Shown here one piece after another: positions 1 through 10,169 of a DNA stretch of 64,000 nucleotides (the first letter of the stretch is position 1; each line of letters opens with the position of its first letter). Position numbers and translations under genes: made by a program. The DNA lies in NCBI GenBank assembly GCA_964619935.1, contig CAZUGO010000054.1, positions 1 to 64,000 on the forward strand, given 5' to 3'. This DNA is from CAZUGO01 sp964619935. Lineage in GTDB: Bacteria > Planctomycetota > Phycisphaerae > UBA1845 > CAIVHJ01. Below the pieces are notes generated by a model. It made no database searches, was not told the DNA's origin, and saw only the letters and a program-made list of their open reading frames with translations.

Positions 1-6
1 CGGGGT

Positions 7-762
7 TCAGCGGGGGTTCATGCGGGCCAGGGCGGCGGGGTCACTGAGGTCCGACAGCAATGGTGTAATGGTGATCCAGTCGTGGGTGAGGGCGTGGAAA
101 TCGAAGCCGCTGGGCGCCGGGCGGTCGAAGTAGCGTCCCGTGTAGTCGGTCTGGTAGCGGGTGGCGCTGGGGTCGGGCGGGGCACTGTAGGCCGCGGTCA
201 GCGGTTCGCGGGTCAGGGGACAGTAGCAGATGCCGCGGGGCGAACCGCCGGTGGGTGGGTCGGGCAGATTGATGTTGAGCAGCGGGTGGCCGGGCCCCTG
301 CTCACCCAGGATCGCCCCCAGGGCCTGCTCGGCGAAGCGCTGGGCCCGGTCCCAGTTATCGGACCACTGCGGCCGCATCAACTGCGACACGGCCACGCCC
401 GGCGTGCCCAGCAAGGCCGCCTCGCGGGCGGCGGCGACGGTCCCGGAGTAGTACACATCGACGCCGGCGTTGGCCCCGTGGTTGATCCCGGCGAGCACCA
501 GCCCGACCGGGCCGATATCCAGGTGCAGCAGCGCCAGCCGGACGCAGTCGGCCGGGGTGCCGGCGCACACAAAGACGCGCTGCAACCGGGGATCGTGGCA
601 GCATTCGATGTCGATCGGGCCGGCGGTCACCGCATGGCCCTTCGAGCTGTGCTGCACCCGCGGGACCACCACCACCGGGCGCCCAAAGTTGGCGGCAGCA
701 TTGAAAAGGGCGATCAGCCCGGCAGCGCCGGGTCCGTCGTCGTTGGTTACCAGGATGTTCAC
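7..762 (-). CDS. surE: 5'/3'-nucleotidase SurE
   Basis: SurE removes phosphate from nucleoside monophosphates in the cytoplasm and needs a divalent metal. The N-terminus carries the family signature NILVTNDDGP, whose two Asp residues bind metal. It is followed by a VVVPRVQHSSKGH stretch and a GINHGANAG motif. The length of 251 residues is typical. Two consecutive GTG codons lie at the start (765 and 762). I chose the second because a GGAG lies seven bases before it and because it gives the usual short lead to the signature. The gene is divergent from the FHA gene at 1090. The stop lies at the very left edge of the window. Confidence 0.93.
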   Translation of the reverse strand: MNILVTNDDGPGAAGLIALFNAAANFGRPVVVVPRVQHSSKGHAVTAGPIDIECCHDPRLQRVFVCAGTPADCVRLALLHLDIGPVGLVLAGINHGANAGVDVYYSGTVAAAREAALLGTPGVAVSQLMRPQWSDNWDRAQRFAEQALGAILGEQGPGHPLLNINLPDPPTGGSPRGICYCPLTREPLTAAYSAPPDPSATRYQTDYTGRYFDRPAPSGFDFHALTHDWITITPLLSDLSDPAALARMNPR

Positions 763-852
763 CACCGCGCTCCGGCCATGAGCGGCCGCCGGGCCCGCCC
801 GGGGGAGCGGAATCTGGCGCCGGCCATGCTACTTTGTTTGATTCGACCCACG

Positions 853-868
853 ATTCCGCCGACGGAAT
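853..868. promoter_or_regulatory. 16-bp palindrome in the surE leader
   Basis: ATTCCG, four bases, CGGAAT: a perfect inverted repeat between surE and the FHA gene. A second inverted repeat, TAATCA-N8-TGATTA, lies at 887-906. Either could be an operator or a hairpin in the surE leader RNA. The binding protein is unknown. Apart from these repeats and the putative promoters, I see nothing else in the 763-1089 gap. Confidence 0.35.
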
Positions 869-888
869 ACATATCCGAAGGACCGCTA

Positions 889-916
889 ATCATAGTGCAT
901 TGATTATCGGCTGCAA
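889..916 (-). promoter_or_regulatory. putative promoter of surE
   Basis: Read on the minus strand, TTGCAG (916-911) and TATGAT (894-889) are separated by 16 bases. The -10 box lies inside the TAATCA-N8-TGATTA palindrome at 887-906. This is inferred from consensus match only. Confidence 0.4.
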
Positions 917-920
917 CGAG

Positions 921-950
921 TTGCCCAATAACCCGGCCGCATCGTATCTT
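921..950 (+). promoter_or_regulatory. possible promoter of the FHA gene
   Basis: TTGCCC (921-926) and TATCTT (945-950) are spaced by 18 bases, about 140 bases before the ATG at 1090. The match to a sigma-70 consensus is moderate. Confidence 0.3.
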
Positions 951-1089
951 TCGGATTGACACGGGGAAGGGCCGGAGTCCCTTCTGGACGGACGCCATTC
1001 GGGTCGACGCAATCCGGGGCGCGCAGCAGTCGCTGCGCTCGACCCGCGGGACTGCCAGCTTGTGCCGGCCTCGAGAAGGGACACATGTG

Positions 1090-2859
1090 ATGCACACCGT
1101 CGACACGCCTCCAACCCAGGACGCACTCACCCAGACCAGCCAGCGTATTCGGGTGATCGCCACGGTGACCGTCTCCGGCGGCAAGCCCAGGATCGTGAGC
1201 CTGTCGCAGCCCGTCTCATTGATCGGTTCGCGGCGCCATGCCCAGATCGTGGTTCGCGAAGACGCCGTCGGGCGGTCGCATGCGGCGATCATCAACACCG
1301 GTTGCGACGTCCTGCTGATCGACCTGTTGGGCAAGACCGGCACGATGTGTCAGGACCAGGCAGTGGACCTGACCGTGCTGCGCGACGGCGACGTGATTCG
1401 CGTCGGCAGTGCCAGCATCCAGGTGGCCATTTCCTCGTCGCAACCCGCCGGTCCCAACGAACCGCTGACCTTCGAGGACCCCCTGGTCATGCCGCGGCGG
1501 CTGCGCCTGGTGCGGGTGGACACCGGCCAGGATTGGGACATCCGGGCCAGCGCGGCAGTCATCGGCAGTCGCACCGGGGCCGCGGTGTGCATCGAGGACC
1601 CCGAGGTGGCCCGGGCGCACAGCCTGATTTTCGCGACCACCCGTGGCATCGGCATCTGCGATCTGGGCAGCAGCCGGCCGCTGAAGATCAACGGCAAGGA
1701 GCAGCCGATGGCCTACCTGCGGCGGCAGGACCGGCTGCTTATCGGGCGCGTCGGCTTCATGGTCGACCTGCCGAATGTCGAACGGAGGCCCGTTGGGGAC
1801 GCCGCAGCGCCGCGCGCGATCGCCGCCCTCGGCGACCGGGATCGCACGCTCCAGGGCAAGTTCGCAGCGCTGCAGCAGGAGATGGTGCAGCAGCAGGAGC
1901 AACTCGCCCGCCGCGAGCAACAGGTCCACGACCGCGAGATTCAGCTCCGCAAGCTGGCCCAGGAATTGGAGGACCAGACCGAGTGGGTGCAGCAGCAGAG
2001 CCGGCGCTTTGAGACCGCCGAGTACGAAATGTCCACGCGCCGGGCCGCCTTGGAGCAACACCACAGTGATCTCGATTACCGCGAAGCCGAGCTGGAAGCC
2101 CGTTGTTCGGAGTTGTCCCGACTGGCGGATGAACTCGATTCGCGGCGGTCCGAGATCGAAACGTTCTCCGCCCAATACGACCAACGCCGGCAGGAGCTGG
2201 CCGATCAACGGGCGGCCCTCGAGGACCAGCGGCGCGACCTGGAGTTGGAGCGGCAAATGCTGCGCGAACGCAGTGCGGAAATCGACGCCACCGGCCGGGC
2301 GGTCGCCGAACGTCACGCCGAGCTGGAAATCAATGCCCGGGCGCTGACCGAGCGCAGCGACCGCCTGGCGCTCCAGTCCGAGAAGCTGGAACTCGAGCAG
2401 CAGTCATTGTGCGACGCCCGGCGGGTGCACCAGGAGCAGGCCCAGCGCCTGGCCGTCCGCGAGCAGCAACTCAAGGAATACGAGCAGTCCCTGCAAGTCC
2501 ACGCCCAGGCCCTGAGCACTAAGGAGCAGGAGTTGTGCCAGCGGTCCGCGGTCGTGCAGCAGTTCAGCGCCTTCCTGGAGCAGGCCAACCAGGCCTACCG
2601 CATCGCCGCCGATCCGTTGGCGGTTCCGCGCCGCAGCCAGGTGCCCGGCATGCCCGGCGCGGCGGTTCCCGCCGAGGCTGACGATGACGAGGCGCCCATC
2701 CAAGAGGCCGCCGAGGTCATCGCCCGAACGCACCGCAAGATGCACACCACCGTGCAACAACTGCAGGACCAGACCACCGAAATGATGATGATGATTGCGG
2801 AGTCCAGCGCGGGTCAGTCGGGCACGGGTCCCCTGGGGCCGCGCCCCGCTGTGCACTAG
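1090..2859 (+). CDS. double FHA-domain coiled-coil protein
   Basis: This 589-residue protein has two forkhead-associated folds followed by a long coiled coil. FHA 1 spans about 20-112, with GSR at 46-48 and SH at 63-64. FHA 2 spans about 137-226, with GSR at 159-161 and a weaker AH at 176-177. FHA domains usually bind phosphothreonine peptides. Residues of roughly 250-515 are rich in Gln, Glu, Arg and Leu with heptad-like spacing (many QQ, ERR and LEL runs). The tail is acidic and ends with a short Met run. No signal peptide or membrane segment is seen, so it is probably cytoplasmic. I chose ATG 1090 because AGAAGG lies about 10 bases upstream; TTG 1060 is less likely. The secretion cluster nearby hints at a scaffold role, but that is only inference. 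Confidence 0.8.
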   Translation: MHTVDTPPTQDALTQTSQRIRVIATVTVSGGKPRIVSLSQPVSLIGSRRHAQIVVREDAVGRSHAAIINTGCDVLLIDLLGKTGTMCQDQAVDLTVLRDGDVIRVGSASIQVAISSSQPAGPNEPLTFEDPLVMPRRLRLVRVDTGQDWDIRASAAVIGSRTGAAVCIEDPEVARAHSLIFATTRGIGICDLGSSRPLKINGKEQPMAYLRRQDRLLIGRVGFMVDLPNVERRPVGDAAAPRAIAALGDRDRTLQGKFAALQQEMVQQQEQLARREQQVHDREIQLRKLAQELEDQTEWVQQQSRRFETAEYEMSTRRAALEQHHSDLDYREAELEARCSELSRLADELDSRRSEIETFSAQYDQRRQELADQRAALEDQRRDLELERQMLRERSAEIDATGRAVAERHAELEINARALTERSDRLALQSEKLELEQQSLCDARRVHQEQAQRLAVREQQLKEYEQSLQVHAQALSTKEQELCQRSAVVQQFSAFLEQANQAYRIAADPLAVPRRSQVPGMPGAAVPAEADDDEAPIQEAAEVIARTHRKMHTTVQQLQDQTTEMMMMIAESSAGQSGTGPLGPRPAVH

Positions 2860-2902
2860 TCCGGACCGCCGTCCGGGGTGGGGCGGCACGCGGTGTCGGG
2901 AG

Positions 2903-2941
2903 GGAACGCCCCGCGCCCACGCCTTGGCAGGCGGGGCTTCC
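2903..2941. terminator. GC hairpin between convergent genes, possible terminator
   Basis: GCCCCGC (2908-2914) pairs perfectly with GCGGGGC (2931-2937). An outer GGAA/TTCC (2903-2906 and 2938-2941) extends the stem past one bulged base. It sits between the FHA gene and the minus-strand small genes. Neither side has a T-run, so factor-independent termination is uncertain. A smaller CCGGAC/GTCCGG hairpin lies at 2861-2876, just after the FHA stop. Confidence 0.35.
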
Positions 2942-2987
2942 AGGGCGTGGTTCTGGAGCAGGCCGTTGCCGTCGGAATCGGCGGCCG

Positions 2988-3164
2988 TCAGAATCCGATG
3001 GGCAGGCCGCCGAACACTGACGATAGCAGCACATTCAGTGTCAGCGACACCAGGGTGGGCGCCAGTGAATCGATGAACTCCTGGGAGCAGCCACCGGCGG
3101 CCTGGAACACCATGGCGCCGCACAGCAATGGCAGGTGGCGGCGCGTCCAATCCTTCTTGAGCAT
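2988..3164 (-). CDS. small exported protein, unknown (1 of 3)
   Basis: A 58-residue protein whose function I do not recognise. A basic start (MLKKDWTRRH) leads into a hydrophobic run ending in AAGGCSQ, which resembles a lipobox with Cys. The rest is hydrophobic, rich in Leu and Val, and ends in VFGGLPIGF. I chose the second ATG because AAGGA lies eight bases before it. It is the last of three small genes in tandem on the minus strand, separated by 24-44 bases, and probably shares the promoter at 3802-3830. A small lipoprotein or membrane-associated peptide is the likeliest reading. Confidence 0.6.
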   Translation of the reverse strand: MLKKDWTRRHLPLLCGAMVFQAAGGCSQEFIDSLAPTLVSLTLNVLLSSVFGGLPIGF

Positions 3165-3208
3165 GTAGACCATCCTTGTTTGAGGTGGGCCATGAACGCC
3201 CGCATGAA

Positions 3209-3481
3209 TCAGCGCGGGCTGCCTTGAGGCCGCGGGCCGGGGCCACTGCCGAACGGGAAGTCACCGCAGGCGCCGGGAATCGTGCAACTGGGATCATTCT
3301 GGAAGTCCGGCACCGAGAACCGCAGGGTGTCAAGTTCTTCGGCGGTGCAGTTGGCCAGAAGGGTCCCGCAGGGGTTGAGAAACGCGGTCAGATCGGCGCA
3401 GGCACCCAGGCCGAACTGGAAAATGGCGGCTCCAGTGAGCAACAAGGTCCCGGCCGTTCGAAGGCCTCGCTTGGGATTCAT
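3209..3481 (-). CDS. small exported Cys-containing protein, unknown (2 of 3)
   Basis: A 90-residue protein with no recognised family. The N-terminus (MNPKRGLRTAG, then a hydrophobic stretch ending in FGLGACADL) looks like a signal peptide or lipobox. The mature part has paired Cys motifs, NPCGTLLANC and SCTIPGAC, and a Gly/Pro-rich tail. ATG 3481 was preferred over 3493 because GGAG lies six bases upstream of it. It lies between two other small exported genes on the same strand. Disulphide bonds in an oxidising compartment are plausible. Confidence 0.6.
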   Translation of the reverse strand: MNPKRGLRTAGTLLLTGAAIFQFGLGACADLTAFLNPCGTLLANCTAEELDTLRFSVPDFQNDPSCTIPGACGDFPFGSGPGPRPQGSPR

Positions 3482-3517
3482 GGCTGGCTCCATCCCGCCG
3501 AGATCGGCGTGGGGGGG

Positions 3518-3739
3518 TTACGGGCAGTCCAAAAAGATGTTATCGGCGGCTTCGGGCCCGCAGAATTCGATGGTGCCGCCCAGGGCACCGTTGGTGCAAT
3601 CAAAGACAAAACAGGCATTCACCGCGGTCAGCACCATGTCGCCGGCACAGCGCGCGAACCCGGCATTGGTTCCATCCACGAAGAGCACGGTTCCGCTGCC
3701 GGCCAGCAGCAGATACTTAAGCGCTCGTTTGAATCGCAT
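3518..3739 (-). CDS. small exported Cys-containing protein, unknown (3 of 3)
   Basis: A 73-residue protein. It starts MRFKRALKYLLLAGSG, a basic then hydrophobic export signal. The mature part carries four Cys: ARCAG, NACFVFDC and FCGPE, with a fifth in the C-terminal LDCP. The start at 3739 is supported by GGAGG nine bases upstream; the longer reading to 3796 adds an unlikely Arg-rich lead. It is the first gene of the three-gene set and lies about 60 bases downstream of a good minus-strand promoter. Function is unknown. The Cys pattern resembles that of its neighbour, so the two may be distant paralogues. Confidence 0.6.
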   Translation of the reverse strand: MRFKRALKYLLLAGSGTVLFVDGTNAGFARCAGDMVLTAVNACFVFDCTNGALGGTIEFCGPEAADNIFLDCP

Positions 3740-3801
3740 TTGGCTGAACCTCCAACGTGGAACCGTGCGCATCCGTGTGACCGCGGTTGAGGGCAACCGG
3801 A

Positions 3802-3830
3802 AGTATAGGCCAAACCAAACGGCCTTTCAA
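3802..3830 (-). promoter_or_regulatory. promoter of the small exported gene set
   Basis: On the minus strand, TTGAAA (3830-3825) and TATACT (3807-3802) are separated by 17 bases, a near-consensus sigma-70 promoter. It lies about 60 bases before the start at 3739. Confidence 0.65.
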
Positions 3831-3950
3831 CTGTCCGAGACGGCGGCTGCACCCGCTGCCGGGCGGGTGGCTGGGCCGGCACTTCCGGGGGCGCGGCGCG
3901 GGCCCTGTCTGTTCATCGGATTGTGCGCTAACCCGGCTTGAAGTAACAGC

Positions 3951-3979
3951 TTGAAGTCGTTCCGGCGGAGGGGTAAAAT
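3951..3979 (+). promoter_or_regulatory. promoter of the secretion/pilus cluster
   Basis: TTGAAG (3951-3956), 17 bases, TAAAAT (3974-3979). It lies 118 bases before the first ATPase gene and is back to back with the minus-strand promoter at 3802-3830. Apart from these two promoters, nothing else is seen in the 3740-4096 gap. Confidence 0.65.
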
Positions 3980-4096
3980 GGCCGGAACGCACCGATCCAC
4001 GCGGTGCGGGTCGCGCTAAGGACTTCCATCCTGTGTTTTCGCTCCTTCCGACCGGCCGCCGTCGTCGGTGATGGCTGCTGCGAACAGGCATGACGA

Positions 4097-5824
<1,728 letters not shown>

Positions 5825-5844
5825 GGCGCCCAGGCGGGAATTCG

Positions 5845-6978
5845 GTGGCAACCGTTCATATTGACCGACTGCTGGAGACCGTCATCAAAAAGGGCGCCTC
5901 CGATTTGCACATTTCGGTGGGGCGTCCGCCGACCATCCGCCTGAGCGGGCGGCTGCGGGCCCTGGAGACCAAGGTGCTGGATCCCGACGACACCGTGGCG
6001 CTCATGAAGTCGATCACGCCCGACCGCAACCAGCAGGAGATCCAGGAGGAAGGCGGCACCGACTTTGGATTCGCCTTTGGCGATCAGGGTCGCTTCCGAG
6101 TGTCGGTCTTTCGGCAGAAGGGCAACATCTCGCTGGTGTTGCGACTGATTCCGAACAAGTTGATGTCGCTGGAGGAGATCGGGCTGCCCAAGCTGTGCCG
6201 GGCGTTGTGCCGCCGGCCGCGCGGCCTGTTCCTGGTCACCGGGCCGACCGGTTCGGGCAAGACCACCACGCTGGCCTCCATGATCAACTACATCAACCAG
6301 TCGTTTGATCGGCACATCGTGACCATCGAGGATCCGATCGAATATTACCACTCGCACCACAAGTCGGTGATCAACCAGCGCGAGGTCGGCACCGACGTGC
6401 CCAGTTTCTCGGAAGCCTTGCGGCGGGTGCTGCGGCAGGACCCGGACGTCATCCTGGTCGGCGAACTCCGCGACCTGGAGACCATGGAAGCCGCGATCAC
6501 GGCCGCCGAAACCGGCCACCTGGTGTTCGGGACGCTGCACACCACCGGGTGCCAGGGTACGGTGAACCGCCTGATCGATGCCTTCCCCACCCACCAGCAG
6601 GAGCAGATCCGGGTGCAGCTTTCGGTGGCGCTCATCGCGGTGCTGTCCCAAGCGTTGTGTCCTCGGGTGGACAAGGGCCGGGTCGCGGCCTATGAATTCA
6701 TGGTCACCACGCCGGCGATCGCCAACCTCATCCGTGAGAACAAGACCTACCGGATCAACTCCAGCATCCAGACCGGCAAGAAATTCGGCATGCAGTTGCT
6801 CGATGAGCATCTGTTCAAGCTGTTTTCCGACGGCATCATCCCGGCCGAGGAGGCCGTCGATAAGGCGGTCAACCCCGGCGAGGTCCAGGACAAGATCGAG
6901 GCCTACCAGCGCAATGAGCAACTGTTGGATCAGGACCTGGGCAGCAGCGAAGACGGCGATGTGTTGCGGACCACTTGA
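5845..6978 (+). CDS. pilT: PilT-type retraction ATPase
   Basis: PilT ATPases depolymerise type IV pili. This 377-residue protein begins with the PilT-like IKKGASDLHISVGRPP, has Walker A GPTGSGKTTT from residue 133, an Asp box TIEDPIEY, VILVGELRDLET, and the PilT-type AAETGHLVFGTLHTT. The Cys zinc site of GspE/PilB is absent, as expected for PilT. Start is GTG 5845, with a GGCGGGAA a few bases before it. It is 20 bases downstream of the first GspE-type gene. A PilT in the middle of the operon favours a pilus-like machine that can retract, rather than a pure secretion system. Confidence 0.93.
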   Translation: MATVHIDRLLETVIKKGASDLHISVGRPPTIRLSGRLRALETKVLDPDDTVALMKSITPDRNQQEIQEEGGTDFGFAFGDQGRFRVSVFRQKGNISLVLRLIPNKLMSLEEIGLPKLCRALCRRPRGLFLVTGPTGSGKTTTLASMINYINQSFDRHIVTIEDPIEYYHSHHKSVINQREVGTDVPSFSEALRRVLRQDPDVILVGELRDLETMEAAITAAETGHLVFGTLHTTGCQGTVNRLIDAFPTHQQEQIRVQLSVALIAVLSQALCPRVDKGRVAAYEFMVTTPAIANLIRENKTYRINSSIQTGKKFGMQLLDEHLFKLFSDGIIPAEEAVDKAVNPGEVQDKIEAYQRNEQLLDQDLGSSEDGDVLRTT

Positions 6979-7019
6979 GCGACGCAGGCGGTTGGTCCGG
7001 CCGCCCCGGGAGCGTTTCC

Positions 7020-8774
7020 ATGGCTGACCTGATGAACATGCCGCCGATCGAGCAGCTCAAGGGCCGGCAGTTGGGCCGCATCCTGATCAAGATGCGGCGG
7101 ATCAACCGGGCCCAGGTCTCCGAGGCCCTCGACATCCAGAAGAAACGCCGCGGACCCATCGGCCAGATCCTGGTGGAACTGGGATACATCAGAGAGGAAG
7201 ACCTGCACCTGGCCCTGGCCGCCCAGGTGGGCATGAAGCCGGTGGATCTGTCGCGCATCGACGTGGAGCCGGCGACGGTGGCCTTGATGTCGGCCCAGAT
7301 GGCCCACACCTACAAGGTGGTCCCGGTGGACTTCGATGACAAGAAGAACCTGCTGACGATTGCCTTGTCCAGCCCGGACAACTTTCAGGCGACCGACGAT
7401 CTCAAGACGCTGCTGGGCGTGAATGTCCAGGCCTGGATCAGCACCCGCGAGGACATTGAGGAGGCCCTCAATCGCTACTATCCCGAGGACGTCAGCGAGT
7501 CGATTTCGTCGCTCATCGAGGAGATGGCCTCCGACGATCGGCTGAAGGCCTTTGAAGGCCGCAACACCTCGGTCGATCTCGACGACCTCAAGCAGATGAT
7601 GGACTCCGCGCCGGTGATTCGGCTGCTGAACCTGGTGCTGCTGCAGGCCGTCAAGGACAAAGCCTCAGACATTCATTTCGAGCCCTTCGAAGACGAATTC
7701 AAGATGCGCTACCGCATCGACGGCGTGCTCTACGAGATGGTGGCTCCCGGCAAGCACATCGCCATCGCCCTGGCGTCGCGGATCAAGGTCATGGCCAACC
7801 TGGACATCGCCGAACGCCGCATGCCGCAGGACGGTCGCATCGAGCTGACCATGGGCGGCAATCCCATCGACCTGCGGGTCAGCGTGCTGCCGACCATGCA
7901 CGGCGAAAGCGTGGTGCTGCGGGTGTTGGACCGCGGCAACGTGTCGCTGGATCTGGATCGCATCGGCATGGGTGCAATGGAGCTGGATGCCTTCCGGCAA
8001 CTGTGCAAGAAGCCCAATGGCATCCTGATCAATACAGGACCCACCGGCTCGGGAAAGACCACCACGCTGTACGCCGCCCTGAACGAGTTGAACGTTCCCG
8101 AGGTCAAGATCCTGACCGCCGAAGACCCGGTGGAGTACGATATCGACGGTCTGGTGCAGTGCCAGGTGAACCCGGATGTCGGGTTGACCTTCGGCCGCTG
8201 CCTGCGCAGCTTCCTGCGGCAGGACCCCGATATCATCCTGGTGGGTGAGATTCGTGACCTGGAGACCGCCCAGATCGCGGTCCAGGCCTCCTTGACCGGA
8301 CACCTGGTGTTCAGCACCCTGCATACGAACGATGCGCCCTCGGCGATCGCCCGAATGCTGGATCTGGGGCTGGAGCCCTTCCTGATTACAGCGACCCTGG
8401 AAGCCATTGTGGCCCAGCGGTTGGTTCGGCGGGTGTGTGTGCACTGCAAGGCGGAGTTCAAGCCCTCCGAAGAGCAGCTCATGGAGTTGGATCTGAAGCC
8501 GGCAGACGTCCAGGGCAAGGTCTTCTACTATGGGAAGGGTTGCGATTACTGCAACCACACCGGCTATCGCGGTCGGATGGGCATCTTCGAGATCATGCTG
8601 CTGAACGACGATCTCCGGGAGCTGATCATGCGGCATTCGTCCACCGCGGTGATCCGGGCCCAGGCCCTCAAGCAGGGCATGCGGACCCTTCGGGAAAACG
8701 GTTTGAAGGCCATCTATGACGGGGCTACGACGATCGAGGAAGTCGTCCGCGAGACCATCTTTGAGGAAGCCTAG
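7020..8774 (+). CDS. GspE/PilB-type assembly ATPase (second copy)
   Basis: A second assembly ATPase of 584 residues, with the same architecture as the gene at 4097. The N-terminal MshEN-like domain has LGRILIKMRRINRAQV and then GQILVELGYIREEDL. Walker A GPTGSGKTTT begins at residue 340. TAEDPVEYDIDG, IILVGEIRDLET and the zinc-site pairs CVHC and CDYC follow. ATG 7020 is preferred over the upstream TTG (6975, overlapping the pilT stop) because GGGAG lies eight bases before it. Two copies separated by pilT could drive different substrates or form a mixed motor. Close similarity in the core and divergence in the N-terminal domain suggest an old duplication. Confidence 0.94.
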   Translation: MADLMNMPPIEQLKGRQLGRILIKMRRINRAQVSEALDIQKKRRGPIGQILVELGYIREEDLHLALAAQVGMKPVDLSRIDVEPATVALMSAQMAHTYKVVPVDFDDKKNLLTIALSSPDNFQATDDLKTLLGVNVQAWISTREDIEEALNRYYPEDVSESISSLIEEMASDDRLKAFEGRNTSVDLDDLKQMMDSAPVIRLLNLVLLQAVKDKASDIHFEPFEDEFKMRYRIDGVLYEMVAPGKHIAIALASRIKVMANLDIAERRMPQDGRIELTMGGNPIDLRVSVLPTMHGESVVLRVLDRGNVSLDLDRIGMGAMELDAFRQLCKKPNGILINTGPTGSGKTTTLYAALNELNVPEVKILTAEDPVEYDIDGLVQCQVNPDVGLTFGRCLRSFLRQDPDIILVGEIRDLETAQIAVQASLTGHLVFSTLHTNDAPSAIARMLDLGLEPFLITATLEAIVAQRLVRRVCVHCKAEFKPSEEQLMELDLKPADVQGKVFYYGKGCDYCNHTGYRGRMGIFEIMLLNDDLRELIMRHSSTAVIRAQALKQGMRTLRENGLKAIYDGATTIEEVVRETIFEEA

Positions 8775-8845
8775 TCCGGCGGGGCGGGTGCGCCGACGGT
8801 TGGAGCTGCGGGCGGACCACCGCGAACTGCCAGGGGACATTTTCG

Positions 8846-10096
8846 ATGGCGACTTTTCAGTATGAGGCGATGAACCAAGCCGGTCAGGAAGTCAAAGACG
8901 AGGTTGACGCCCCGTCGCCCGAGGAAGCACTGGCTAAGATTCGAACGCTGGGCTACTTCCCGACCCGGATTCGCGAGAAGGGCGGCAAGAAGAGGACCAC
9001 CACCGAGAAGAAGAAGGGCGGCACCCCCTTTGCCATCGGCGGGGTCTCCCAGAAGCGGATCGTTTCGTTCACCCGCCAGTTGTCCACCCTGCAGGATGCC
9101 GGTCTGCCGATTCTGCGCAGTCTGCGGATCCTGGAGCAGCAGCAGAAGCCCGGCCTGCTGAAGGCCATCATCCGGTCCATTGCCGACGACGTCGAGGGCG
9201 GAAGCACGCTGTCTGAAGCCATGGGCAAACACCCCAAGGGCTTCGATCGGCTGTACGTCAACATGGTCGCCGCCGGTGAAACCGGTGGTGTGCTCGACGT
9301 CATTCTGCAGCGCCTGGCCGACTTCATGGAGAAGGCCCAGAAGCTCAAACGCAAGGTCATCGGTGCGATGATCTATCCCGCGGTGGTGATCAGCTTTGCG
9401 GCGATGGTCGTGGGCTTCATCATGGTCAAGGTGGTGCCCAAGTTCCGCGAGATCTTCGAGGAGTTCGACACCGAATTGCCGAAGGTCACCGAGTTCCTGA
9501 TCGTGGCCTCCAGCTGGTTCGCCACAGGCACCCCGCCGGGTTGGGCCATCGTGCTGATGACCCCGGTGGCGGTCTTCCTGATCATCAAACTACTCAAACA
9601 AGGCCGCGGCGGGCGCTATTTTCTGGACCGCTGTTACATGGCCGTGCCGATCATGGGGTCGCTGCTGCGCAAGTCCTCCATCGCCCGGTTCACCCGCACG
9701 CTGGGCACCTTGATCGCGGCCGGTGTGCCGATTCTGGAAGCCATCAACATCACCCGGGAGACCTCCGGAAACGAGGTCTACGCCCGGGCCCTGGGCCGGG
9801 TGCACGATGCCATCCGCGAAGGAGAATCGTTTGCGGATCCGCTGCGGGCGGCCCGGGTGTGCGACGCCATCGTGGTCAACATGATCGACGTCGGTGAGGA
9901 GACCGGTGATCTGGACAAGATGCTGATGAAGATCGCCGACAACTACGATGAAGAGGTCGACGTCGCGGTGTCGTCGCTGATCAGCATTCTCGAGCCGGTG
10001 ATGGTCGTGGTGCTGGGTCTGATCGTCGGCTTCATCGTGGTGGCCCTGTTCATGCCGCTGGTGAGCTTGATCCAGAGCGTCTCCGGAGGCATCTAG
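8846..10096 (+). CDS. GspF/PilC-type inner-membrane platform protein
   Basis: A polytopic inner-membrane protein that couples the ATPase to the growing pseudopilus. The 416 residues contain two T2SSF domains. The first has FTRQLSTLQDAGLPILRSL and the second FTRTLGTLIAAGVPILEAI. Each has the conserved GE-T/G turn (AAGETGG, DVGEETGD). Hydrophobic helices follow the first repeat (KVIGAMIYPAVVISFAAMVV) and end the protein (VMVVVLGLIVGFIVVALF). The N-terminus (FQYEAMNQAGQEV) is typical. It sits 71 bases after the second ATPase and directly before the pseudopilin genes. It is the only platform gene for two ATPases in this window. Confidence 0.95.
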   Translation: MATFQYEAMNQAGQEVKDEVDAPSPEEALAKIRTLGYFPTRIREKGGKKRTTTEKKKGGTPFAIGGVSQKRIVSFTRQLSTLQDAGLPILRSLRILEQQQKPGLLKAIIRSIADDVEGGSTLSEAMGKHPKGFDRLYVNMVAAGETGGVLDVILQRLADFMEKAQKLKRKVIGAMIYPAVVISFAAMVVGFIMVKVVPKFREIFEEFDTELPKVTEFLIVASSWFATGTPPGWAIVLMTPVAVFLIIKLLKQGRGGRYFLDRCYMAVPIMGSLLRKSSIARFTRTLGTLIAAGVPILEAINITRETSGNEVYARALGRVHDAIREGESFADPLRAARVCDAIVVNMIDVGEETGDLDKMLMKIADNYDEEVDVAVSSLISILEPVMVVVLGLIVGFIVVALFMPLVSLIQSVSGGI

Positions 10097-10169
10097 GAAG
10101 TCGCGCCCGGAAGGCGGCCCAGGCCGGTGGTCCCGACGTCCAGTGAACGCCCAGCTAAAGGAGTCGCCG

